Shown: piece after piece, positions 56,706 to 64,000 of the stretch
How the letters are laid out: each line of letters opens with the position of its first letter
Numbering within the stretch: the first letter of the stretch is position 1
Assembly (NCBI GenBank): GCA_022539475.1
Contig: VCMS01000216.1
Coordinates: 1 to 64,000 of the forward strand
Length of the DNA stretch: 64,000 bases
Direction: 5' to 3'
Source: Gracilaria domingensis
Lineage: Eukaryota > Rhodophyta > Florideophyceae > Gracilariales > Gracilariaceae
Program-made: the position numbers and the translations under genes
The notes under the pieces: generated by a model
The model's database searches: none
The model's input: the letters and a program-made list of their open reading frames with translations, nothing else
Told to the model about the DNA's origin: nothing

Positions 56706-58505
56706 TTACGCGCCAGACGGCCCAGAACCTGGGGTGCCCCCACTACCGGGAGCCCCGGAGAAGCGCTGTGCCGCTATTGCTTGCAACTCCGACTCGTCGG
56801 TCACCGTATCGGGAACGGCCACTCCCACGCCTCGAAGGAAGTCGCGAATGACCGCCGCTCGCGGAGTGAGAGAAGAACTGCCGCCCACGACGGATGCTAC
56901 ATCCTGAGCCCACGGGCCGGTCGGAGCGGGAGCCGCTACAGCGGGTGCGTCAACGATCACGACTTCGTCGTCATCTCCCGTAGCGTCGGGCTCCGAGGCA
57001 ACCCCCACTGGGCTCCCCTCATCCATGGGACTTCCTCCCTCTGCAGGGTCATCACCGCCATCGTCGACGTATACGAACCCACGCGGGTGCCCTTCCGGGA
57101 TATATCGCTCCTCTCGGCGGCGACCAGCCGCCTCAGCGGGGCCAATTACCTCCCAAATCCACGGGTCAAAGTATACGAAGTCGCCGGCGTTGACGTTCCG
57201 TCCGGGAGAACGGTCCGACTGCCGACGGACTCCGTCGGAAACCTGACTAGCAGGCACCTCATCCCAGTCAATCTGGTCAATGACGTCCACCAACGCGGTG
57301 GCTTCGCGCGCATTGCGGACCGAGCCGAGCACTTCGGAGAGATCCAACGCTCGGATCGCTTGCCGGATGAGTTCCGGGATGAACCAAACTCGGTACGAAT
57401 CATATGCCTCGATGAGGAGGAAAGCCGCAACGCGGACGGTCCATTCTGTTGCCAGGATGCTCCACAGGCCGCGAGGCGGATCGTTCATGAAGTACGAGCC
57501 TATGTACGTTAGGCAGGGCGGTAGCTCTACGTGACACCCTCGTGGGACTTCGACCGCAGGCCAGAATGACGGCAGCGGCAGGTATCGCCCAGTATGGGAG
57601 TGACGCGCAATGCGTTCCACCTCCGTGCACTGGTACGGCACCAGTACCCCGAAGCGGGAACGCCATTTCCTCTCGAATCGGAGGCCTTCATGAAATTGAG
57701 ACCGTCCAGGACGGCGAAGGAACCGGAACTCGGCGCGAAGGATCGGCCGCGCCCACAGGATCAACTCCTGCTGCGGCTGAACGGTATCCGAATATCGGTC
57801 AATCTCGTCCAACGCGTTGGCTAGGTGGTCGCCGTAGCCGACCTCGCCGAAAGTTCGGTAACGTGCCACATCGTATTGGTACTGTGCCGGCACCGGATGT
57901 TCGTTCGGAGCTCGGAAGTGTCGCGCGTACCCAATGCGGGCCATCTCATTGCGAGCGAATTGTCTCCTCTCGTTTCGACCTACAAACAGGCAGCTCGGTA
58001 TAACCGCAACGCGGGCGATCCAGTCCCACGAACGGGTAACGTCAGCAGGAAGCCCACCAGGGAGTTGGCCGTCGACAGCGTACGAGTCGACGAGCTCTGT
58101 ATCCCGAACGGCTTCGGCGTCAAACCAGGGAGCCTGGGCAAAAAGGAAACTGTGCCGGTGCGGATCCCGGATGCGTAAGGCGCCTGCGGTAGGCCATCCA
58201 CCCAGCGTAGCTGGCATCTCGGCGTTGAACCAATCCCACACGGGCGCGGGACCAGCCTGAGCTGGAGCGTGATCTTGTCCGGAAGAACCCGGCTGGGAGG
58301 CAGCCGCCGACTGCGGGAGAGGTACAGACCGGAACGGCGGGTTCGACACTTGCATGCGTGCCGTCGAGGACGGAGGGCCGTTCGGTGCGTTGGACATCGC
58401 GGAAGGGCTCGAGATGACGAGGTTCGCTACTGACACCGGAGGTGTTGGTGGCTCCGAACAGTTCTCGGCAGACCCGTCTTGGGAGACTTCCTTATATCCC
58501 TCCAT
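56706..58505 (-). CDS. antisense accessory ORF of 2R, about 599 codons
   Basis: An open frame opposite to pol, between pol and the LTR. It has a Ser/Pro-rich N-terminus (1-95), a globular region (about 100-470, Arg/Trp/Tyr-rich, with AQAPWFDAEAV, LRAEFRFLRR and ELPPCLTYIGS), an acidic Asp/Glu segment, and an Ala/Gly-rich C-terminus with LTPRAAVIRDFLRG. There is no signal peptide, membrane helix or known enzyme motif. The same protein family is seen in X. Plant Gypsy elements are known to carry additional ORFs at this place, some of them antisense. The function is unknown. Confidence 0.65.
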   Translation of the reverse strand: MEGYKEVSQDGSAENCSEPPTPPVSVANLVISSPSAMSNAPNGPPSSTARMQVSNPPFRSVPLPQSAAASQPGSSGQDHAPAQAGPAPVWDWFNAEMPATLGGWPTAGALRIRDPHRHSFLFAQAPWFDAEAVRDTELVDSYAVDGQLPGGLPADVTRSWDWIARVAVIPSCLFVGRNERRQFARNEMARIGYARHFRAPNEHPVPAQYQYDVARYRTFGEVGYGDHLANALDEIDRYSDTVQPQQELILWARPILRAEFRFLRRPGRSQFHEGLRFERKWRSRFGVLVPYQCTEVERIARHSHTGRYLPLPSFWPAVEVPRGCHVELPPCLTYIGSYFMNDPPRGLWSILATEWTVRVAAFLLIEAYDSYRVWFIPELIRQAIRALDLSEVLGSVRNAREATALVDVIDQIDWDEVPASQVSDGVRRQSDRSPGRNVNAGDFVYFDPWIWEVIGPAEAAGRRREERYIPEGHPRGFVYVDDGGDDPAEGGSPMDEGSPVGVASEPDATGDDDEVVIVDAPAVAAPAPTGPWAQDVASVVGGSSSLTPRAAVIRDFLRGVGVAVPDTVTDESELQAIAAQRFSGAPGSGGTPGSGPSGA

Positions 58506-58558
58506 CGCGAGGCGTATCGAGCCGACGGAGTCGGTGTCTCAGCCTGAGAAGGGGGAGA

Positions 58559-59414
58559 TGTAGAGCAAAACGCCCTTTGTGGGGATGCACCGAGGTGCTT
58601 TTCATAGTTTGTTGATCCGTTACCGGCTTCGACACCTCAGGTTATGAGAGGCTACTGGGGTAGTGCCCCTATGTGGGGTATGCCTAGGAAGGGTAGTATT
58701 TCTGCACACGTGTGCCAAGTTGGCCCGATCGCGCGGGCCCCGTGGCAAGCATGCCACGGGAGCACACCTGTAGTGTATTGGCCGGCAGCGCCGGATAGTT
58801 AGATATTTTAATTGATATTTTCAAGTGCCGTATATAAGTGGCGGCACTTGCCGCCACTGTACGGGAAGTAAACCTCAACGAGGCCTTTGGCTCTGATCTT
58901 CTTGCCGCTTGCGCACGGTCACCAGCCCCATCCTGGGGAATACCGCCGCAATTCCGGGCTGATCAACCAACCTCCGTCCCTGAGGAGTACTAATCCGTCG
59001 TCACGGCACTTTTCTTATCTATTTTATTGTTTTCATTTCCGTCTTACGGCTTTCGCTACTCTGCCCTACATTGTAGGTTTGTTCTATTTGTCTCGGGAGT
59101 TTTCCCGCTTATCGCGAGTCAGTGCTCCGCAGTGCGGCTCGTTTGTTGATCTTTTGTCGTGCCATACCGTTGGGCTGGATACCCCCACTCGCTGTGGCTC
59201 GCCGGAACCATCCGGATACCTACGCCGATTCTACCCCTTCTACCTCCGACTGCACGCCCAGATCGGGGCCACCCGGATTTACACCCGGCTCGTGTTGGCC
59301 CTATCGGAGGGTTCTGCCGCGCGACTGCCCTTCACAGGGAGCAGGGCCTGAACACCCTGAGGTGCTCGTCCGCGACGCGGTTTGTTGTTTTCCCGTCGAG
59401 GGTTTTGCACCACA
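58559..59414 (+). repeat. 3' LTR of element 2R
   Basis: 856 bp, from TGTAGAGCAAAACG to TTTTGCACCACA, directly after the purine tract GAGAAGGGGGAGA. It matches 38775-39623 in inverted orientation. Confidence 0.85.
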
Positions 59415-59460
59415 GAAATTTTATACTGCCAGCCGCACAATGTGTGCGCTGTACGTCCAA

Positions 59461-60467
59461 TTAATAACCCGTTGCCGCTCTTTTGCGGTCAATTACCTTC
59501 AGCAACCTCTTGGGAATAGATTGATACAGCTTTTGAACATAATCAACTTCTATCTCGTACCAAGCAGTCCGTATTGCGTCCATCAGCTCTTCCTCAGTAT
59601 TAAACTGACAAAAATCTTCATAAACCTTGCGAGCCATCAGACCCCAGACATTCTCTATAATGTTTAGGTCAGGACTTTTAGCTGGCCAGTCCAAATACCT
59701 GATATTATGCTCGCTTAGAAACTTTTTAGTGCAGTTTGCGGTGTGCACTGAGGCTCCATCGTGTTGAAATGTCCATGTTTCTCCCAATGTTTCAGCGGCA
59801 AAAGGCAGTAAATCATCACGAAGGAGCTTGCCGTACTTCACCGCATTCAAATTGCCATCGATAACACAGAGTTATGGTGCATCATAGTAGGAAATGCATC
59901 CCCATAACATCACGGAACCATCACCATTTTGGCGTTTAGAAAAGTAGTGCGGCTCTGTGCGAAGATCATGCCAGTAGGATGCGTTACCATCCGGACCATC
60001 AAAGTTGAACTTTTTTTCATCACTGAATATAACCTTCTTCCAGTCAGGTGCCCTCCGATCCAAGTGCTTTTTGGCGAATTCCGCCCTTTCAATTTTGTGT
60101 CGAAGGCGCATCATTGGTCCAGTGATCACTTTTTTATACTTCAGATAGAGAATTTTGTGAAGTATTTGCTGAACACGTCGTACTGTAATTGGTAGTTCGT
60201 ATTTCTTCTGGATGGTAGAGGCTGATTTGTTTCCAATTGTTGCGGCTCTGACAATAGCTCGGGACGTTCTAGCCGATATTTTTTTGTTTCTGAGCTTAAA
60301 AGAGTTCTGTTGGGCGGGGCCGGGTCGTCGTAGAAAGTTGCGGACGACAAAGCGAGAGCGTTGAAGTGTCCTCGCTATTTTGCTTATGGACTTATGGATA
60401 TGTGCTGAGCATTAAGGGCTACAATGTGATTCTTTTCGTAGTCTGTCAGTGCTGAGCCTGCCGGCAT
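59461..60467 (-). pseudogene. Tc1-type (DD34E) transposase, interrupted
   Basis: It starts MPAGSALTDYEKNHIVALN (60467). A helix-turn-helix region follows (SISKIARTLQRSRFVVRNFL, then TIQKKYELPITVRRVQQIL). The catalytic core has IFSDEKKFNFDG (first Asp), TFQHDGASVHTA (second Asp) and SPDLNIIENVWG (Glu), with 34 residues between the second Asp and the Glu, as in Tc1. It is about 335 codons, full length for the family. A frameshift near 60393 and a TAA at 59872-59874 (just before LCVIDGNLNAVKYG) break it. It binds terminal repeats and moves DNA into TA sites; this copy looks inactive. Confidence 0.85.
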
Positions 60468-60764
60468 ATTTGTTCTCTGTTGATAAAAAAGTTGGTATTC
60501 ACTGATAGAGGAAGGCTAGTAGAGTCTGTGCTACTGTTTTTAGCTTGAATGTTGCTCGTTATGGCGCGCAATTTGAATTTTAATGCATGTGTATATATAA
60601 AAGTTTGCTGTCTTATGTAAATTGCACTTTTCTTTATTGCGTAAGTTCTATTTCTAAGGGAGTTGACGCGCATGGCGGCCACGTAATTGAAGCACGTCTA
60701 TGGCTTTACAGACACTGCTGCTCGTGTCGCTGTAAGACCACCGCATGCGCCTGTGGGCGCTAAG

Positions 60765-60799
60765 CTCTGCAGTGTCTTATGAAAACTTGGTGGACTGTA
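60765..60799 (-). repeat. right terminal repeat of the Tc1 element
   Basis: The minus strand reads TACAGTCCACCAAG and on to AAGACACTGC, a Tc1-like end starting at the TA at 60798-60799. It lies about 330 bp upstream of the transposase start. No clear partner is found at the other end (59415-59460). Confidence 0.5.
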
Positions 60800-60813
60800 T
60801 GTAGAAATTTTGA

Positions 60814-60984
60814 GAGCAAGAGCAAAAGAAGAGGCGACTGCACGCTCTGGGTCGCAGGATCAAACGACAAAGCGCAGCGGAACTTAAGCGTAAGGAAGAA
60901 GGCGTTCAAAAGTTTGCGGAATGCGTAGGAAGAAAAGTTTTGTTGGATGCTTGGGAGCGTAGGAAAAAGATTATCGCGCAATAG
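60814..60984 (+). other. orphan coding-like segment, possible 3' end of a gene
   Basis: This 56-codon frame ends with TAG at 60982-60984 and encodes a basic helical peptide (KKRRLHALGRRIKRQ, then KFAECVGRKVLLDAWERRKK). It has no Met and follows an in-frame TGA next to the Tc1 end. It may be the last exon of a host gene disrupted by the transposon. Low certainty. Confidence 0.3.
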
Positions 60985-61397
60985 GAAAAACGTTTCATTC
61001 AATTTGTTTGTATGAGTTTGTGGCGTCAATGGTAGTCGGCTTGGTGGATTTGGCGAGCGAAGTAGATTGGGAAGATGTGGGTGGCCCAAAATAACCCTTG
61101 CTCTTTGTGTCGATAGTTCTTTGAGATGGACAGTATTTGACGATGCTCGAATACAAACCTGAATTTGAGTTGTCAAGTTTTATCTCATTTGAATCGTCTC
61201 ATTGAGACAAATTTATCTATCACAATATGAGATTAAAGAAGCAATCTGGTGTTTGAAATGTTTTTAAATCTTTGTTAGGTGTCCCAAGTTTGACCGTTCA
61301 GAGGGGTACTTTGGATTTAGATTGATCAACCTCACTCTGGCTAGGAGGTTTGCTAAGGTTATGCTGAAGAGATTCCATCTCAAAGGGCACACTCAAA

Positions 61398-61448
61398 CGC
61401 AGATCAAATTTAATCGATCCCATACGGATCGATTACATTTGAACTGCG
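61398..61448. repeat. hairpin upstream of catalase
   Basis: 61398-61420 pairs with 61426-61448 (23-bp arms, two mismatches) around the loop CATAC. It lies 230 bp before the catalase start. It could be a foldback remnant or a 5'-leader structure. Confidence 0.65.
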
Positions 61449-61678
61449 TTTTCTGCTCTGTTATTGGATGGCAGCGGTCGCCATCAGATTTTTGTACGAT
61501 TGAGTGGAAAATCTCCTACGCGCCGTGATGCTTTGACCTCGCGCTCCATTCGCTCCATGTCAGAGCTTCCACTACCGACGACTTCCTCTGCAACGAACTA
61601 TTATCGACGAGCGACCCATGACGTTCGAAGTTGGAGAAGGGAGAGCTCAAATCAAGGCTACGACTGAACGGCATTATC

Positions 61679-63169
61679 ATGAACACCAATCCAACTGCAG
61701 CCATTCCCTCGGATGTGAATGACTCCGTGCATGTTACAACCAACAGCGGCGCACCGGTTGACGATTCCCTCAATTCGCTGACGTTGGGGGAACGCGGACC
61801 AGTCCTTTTATCTGATTTTCATCTCGTAGAAAAGCTTGCGAACTTCGATCGTGAAGTCATTCCTGAGCGTCGCGTTCATGCTCGTGGAGTAGCTGCAAAA
61901 GGAGTTTTTGTCTGTACGCGGGATATCACGAAGTACACGAAGGCTGATCCTTTTACACATGTTGGAAAGCGTACCCCCGTTGCCGTCCGTTTTTCAACTG
62001 TTGTTCATTCTCGTGGTTCCCCCGAAACACTTCGTGACCCACGTGGTTTCGCTACAAAGTTTTACACCGGTGAGGGTAACTGGGATCTGGTAGGTAACCT
62101 AGAGCCTGTGTTCTTTATCCGCGATGCAATTCAGTTTCCAGAAATGGTACACGCCTTCAAACCGAGCCCGAGAACAGAGAAGCAAGAATGGCATCGTATT
62201 CTTGACTTCCTCTCTTTTCATCCTGAGTGCATGCATATGATGACATGGCTTCTTGATGACGTCGGCATTCCGAAGAACTATACGACAATGCGAGGTTCAG
62301 GCGTGCATACTTTTGTATTCATCAATAAACAAGGTCTAGAAACATACGTCAAGTTCCATTGGGTTAGTGAACAAGGAGAACAGAATCTTCTTGACGACGA
62401 AGCAAAAGAGGTCGGTGGAGAGGACTTCAGCCATGCTACGAATCATTTGATTGAAACTATCGAATCTGGACGATTTCCCGCATGGCAGCTCAAAATTCAG
62501 CTCATGGACCCGGCAACTGAGCTGAACCACTCTTGGGGCGATCCACTTGATCCAACTAAAACTTGGCCCGAGAAACACTTTCCAATGATCGCCGTGGGCC
62601 GCATGATACTGAATGAGAATATGGACAATCACTTTCTGGAAAGTGAGAGCATTGCGTTCTCCCCAGGTAATGTCATTCCTGGAATCACATTTAGCCAGGA
62701 CAAGTTGCTTCAGGGAAGAATTTTCAGTTATGCAGACACACAGCGTTATCGACTGGGTGCAAATTATTTGCAAATCCCGATCAATGCCCCTCGGTGTCCT
62801 TTCATGAACAGACAGTTCGATGGTGCGGGTGCAACCATGACGAGAAAGAGCGATGTGAACTATTTCCCAAGCACGAGAAGCAGGGCGGACACCGTGGGCG
62901 AAGAACAGGTCCCGAACGTAAAAGCAAAGTTGAGTGGAATTCAAATGAGAAGACCTTTATCTAAACAGAATAACTTTGGTCAAGCTGGTGAACGCTGGCG
63001 TGGCTTCGACGAGGCAAGGCGACAAAGACTGGTTGTAAGGGCGGCAGAGGCTCTTAACGCTCCAAAGGTTTCGAAGAAAGTGAAAAACACCTGGATAGGA
63101 TATTGGACGCAATGTGATCGAGAGCTTGGCTCCCGCATTGGTGCTCTCGTAAAAATGAGCAACATGTGA
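61679..63169 (+). CDS. CAT: catalase (monofunctional, heme)
   Basis: The frame is open from a TTG at 61631, but the first ATG is at 61679, giving 496 residues, the usual small-subunit size. The enzyme turns hydrogen peroxide into water and oxygen, normally as a tetramer in peroxisomes. Visible are the distal catalytic His67 in RRVHARGVAAKG, the distal Asn140 in GNWDLVGN, PVFFIRDAIQFP, and the proximal heme ligand Tyr351 in RIFSYADTQRYRLGANYLQ. The C-terminus ends SNM, which might act as a weak peroxisomal signal like the SxM ends of some plant catalases; this is inference. There are no stops or shifts and no visible intron. It is the best-preserved host gene in the window. Confidence 0.95.
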   Translation: MNTNPTAAIPSDVNDSVHVTTNSGAPVDDSLNSLTLGERGPVLLSDFHLVEKLANFDREVIPERRVHARGVAAKGVFVCTRDITKYTKADPFTHVGKRTPVAVRFSTVVHSRGSPETLRDPRGFATKFYTGEGNWDLVGNLEPVFFIRDAIQFPEMVHAFKPSPRTEKQEWHRILDFLSFHPECMHMMTWLLDDVGIPKNYTTMRGSGVHTFVFINKQGLETYVKFHWVSEQGEQNLLDDEAKEVGGEDFSHATNHLIETIESGRFPAWQLKIQLMDPATELNHSWGDPLDPTKTWPEKHFPMIAVGRMILNENMDNHFLESESIAFSPGNVIPGITFSQDKLLQGRIFSYADTQRYRLGANYLQIPINAPRCPFMNRQFDGAGATMTRKSDVNYFPSTRSRADTVGEEQVPNVKAKLSGIQMRRPLSKQNNFGQAGERWRGFDEARRQRLVVRAAEALNAPKVSKKVKNTWIGYWTQCDRELGSRIGALVKMSNM

Positions 63170-64000
63170 TCGAACTGAATTAATCTCAGCCCTGTTGTCA
63201 GAGGCCACGATACAATTATGAGCAATCAATCCATATCATGCATGTAACTAAAAATCGCATTAAACTGCTTTCAACTGCGGTGAACATTGTCGAGTAGGTG
63301 AGAGAAGCTCATAGGCTTCAAGCTCAACTTGTTCAAAAACTGTAGGGAGATACTGGAAGCAAACGATAGATTCGATAAGCCTCACGGTCCTAAATGCACG
63401 TAGGAAACCAATACTCCGCTTGATATGGCCGCCAAGCGAACCACTGAATCTCACAAGGGAGAGAAGGTGGATTTAGAGACGGCGTTGCAAAAACTTGGAG
63501 CGATAAACGCATTAGTGTCATTCCATATTAGCCGAGACCAAGTACTTGCACAACATGAAAAACACTGCTGCTCAGGAGTTCTCGTTTCGGTCCCCGGGAG
63601 CCCGAGGCGCCAGTGATGGGTGGGTTGTGGTACTGTGAGCATTGACTTTTGAACTCAATGTAGTGAATGAGCATTGTCACGTGAAATTAGGGTTAAGGCA
63701 TGAATCGGTGGAACTATTCCGTAACCTGAGCTGCAACAACGGTTGGGTCCCGACCAGGACACTTGCAGCAGATCGTGCGCGGTGTGTGTAATAAGTTCAA
63801 GTGAGCGGTGGTGGAAGCGAACATAGCGGCGATAGTAATCCCTCTCATCGCAGATCGTATAAGCTCATGAAGTGTTAAAAAGGGACATCGTTCATGTGGT
63901 GAACAACCTTTCGACTCCCGTCGAGTGGATCGGATGAATGGCTATGGTTTTTGAGAAGGTTCTTCCTCGCCGTCGCTGTCGGTCAGGGTGTCAATATATG
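63170..64000. other. 3' flank of catalase, nothing recognised
   Basis: 830 bp with short overlapping frames only (for example 63425-63616), none with a motif. It should hold the catalase polyadenylation site. No RNA gene or repeat of note was seen. Confidence 0.4.

Larger units (their letters stand above)
38775..59414. repeat. giant inverted repeat, arms 38775-46200 and 51320-59414
   Basis: The two arms are the same chromovirus in opposite orientation, LTRs outward and 5'-truncated ends inward, nearly identical by eye. The spacer is an N gap (46201-46357) plus copy B of the host block (46358-51316). The left arm is readable to the point that matches about 51963 in the right arm. The outer flanks (CACGG and GAAAT) show no target duplication. 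Confidence 0.85.
51320..59414 (+). mobile_element. element 2R, 5'-truncated chromovirus (fossil)
   Basis: On the plus strand: pol from the protease-RT region (51320-56197), an internal purine tract (about 56568), the accessory ORF in opposite sense (56706-58505, minus), the main purine tract (about 58543-58558) and the 3' LTR (58559-59414). Gag, the primer site and the 5' LTR are absent. It is better kept than 2L, with about two breaks. Confidence 0.85.

Noticed and set aside
38770-59419. Target-site duplication around the whole palindrome
   Set aside because: The flanking five bases (CACGG and GAAAT) do not match directly or as complements.
60760-61176. Minus-strand 138-codon frame between Tc1 and catalase
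   Set aside because: Low-complexity Leu/Pro/Ser product with no motif; it overlaps the Tc1 end and the orphan plus-strand segment.
63425-63616. Small ORF downstream of catalase
   Set aside because: Short, no motif, overlapped by an equal frame on the other strand.
1-64000. CRISPR arrays, tRNA or rRNA genes, bacterial operons
   Set aside because: No spaced short direct repeats of that kind, no cloverleaf with a matching T-arm and no rRNA-like sequence were found by eye; the gene content is eukaryotic.

Overview
This is a eukaryotic nuclear window, rich in repeats and poor in intact genes. The evidence is spliceosome-style gene architecture, a peroxisomal-type catalase, Ty3/Gypsy chromoviruses, a CACTA/Plavaka-like transposase and a Tc1 transposase. 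Long reading frames without obvious introns, set among transposons, would fit an intron-poor alga such as a red alga. That placement is a weak inference, because no marker gene settles it.

Layout. 0-1.3 kb: the 3' end of an unknown gene. 1.5-4.5 kb: a broken CACTA/Plavaka-like transposase on the minus strand. 4.8-6.2 kb: snap-back palindromes around a 373-bp tandem repeat. 6.3-11.7 kb: a block (copy A) with a HAD phosphatase-like gene, a ketopantoate-reductase-like (KPR-like) gene, a ribulose-phosphate 3-epimerase fragment and a coiled-coil gene. It ends in a terminal block with three spaced AACTAG motifs. 12.3-15.5 kb (minus): a decayed DNA amino-methyltransferase followed by a SET domain. 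15.67-15.94 kb: nested GC-rich palindromes. 16.2-19.9 kb (plus): a ParB-like domain, an acidic linker and a 2OG-Fe(II) oxygenase-like domain. 20.1-24.5 kb: a second KPR-like gene, a multi-pass membrane protein, and a third coiled-coil relative with the same terminal block.

24.7-59.4 kb is mostly LTR retrotransposon fossils. Element X is a truncated chromovirus tail, and its LTR is interrupted by element 1 (27614-38289, minus). Then comes a giant inverted repeat: two 5'-truncated copies of one chromovirus, 2L (38775-46200, minus) and 2R (51320-59414, plus), lie head to head around copy B of the 6.7-11.7 kb host block. A run of N sits at the left inner junction. X, 2L and 2R carry a roughly 600-residue ORF antisense to pol, placed between pol and the 3' LTR.

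59.4-60.8 kb: a broken Tc1 transposon. 61.7-63.2 kb: an intact catalase, the clearest functional host gene. The rest shows nothing recognisable.

How the parts may work together. The most unusual neighbourhood is the divergent pair at 12.3-19.9 kb. One strand carries a DNA methyltransferase plus a SET domain; the other carries a ParB-like plus a 2OG-oxygenase-like protein. It looks like a chromatin or DNA-modification cassette, now degraded. Most host-like genes here carry in-frame stops or frameshifts, so pseudogene decay and assembly error both need to be considered.
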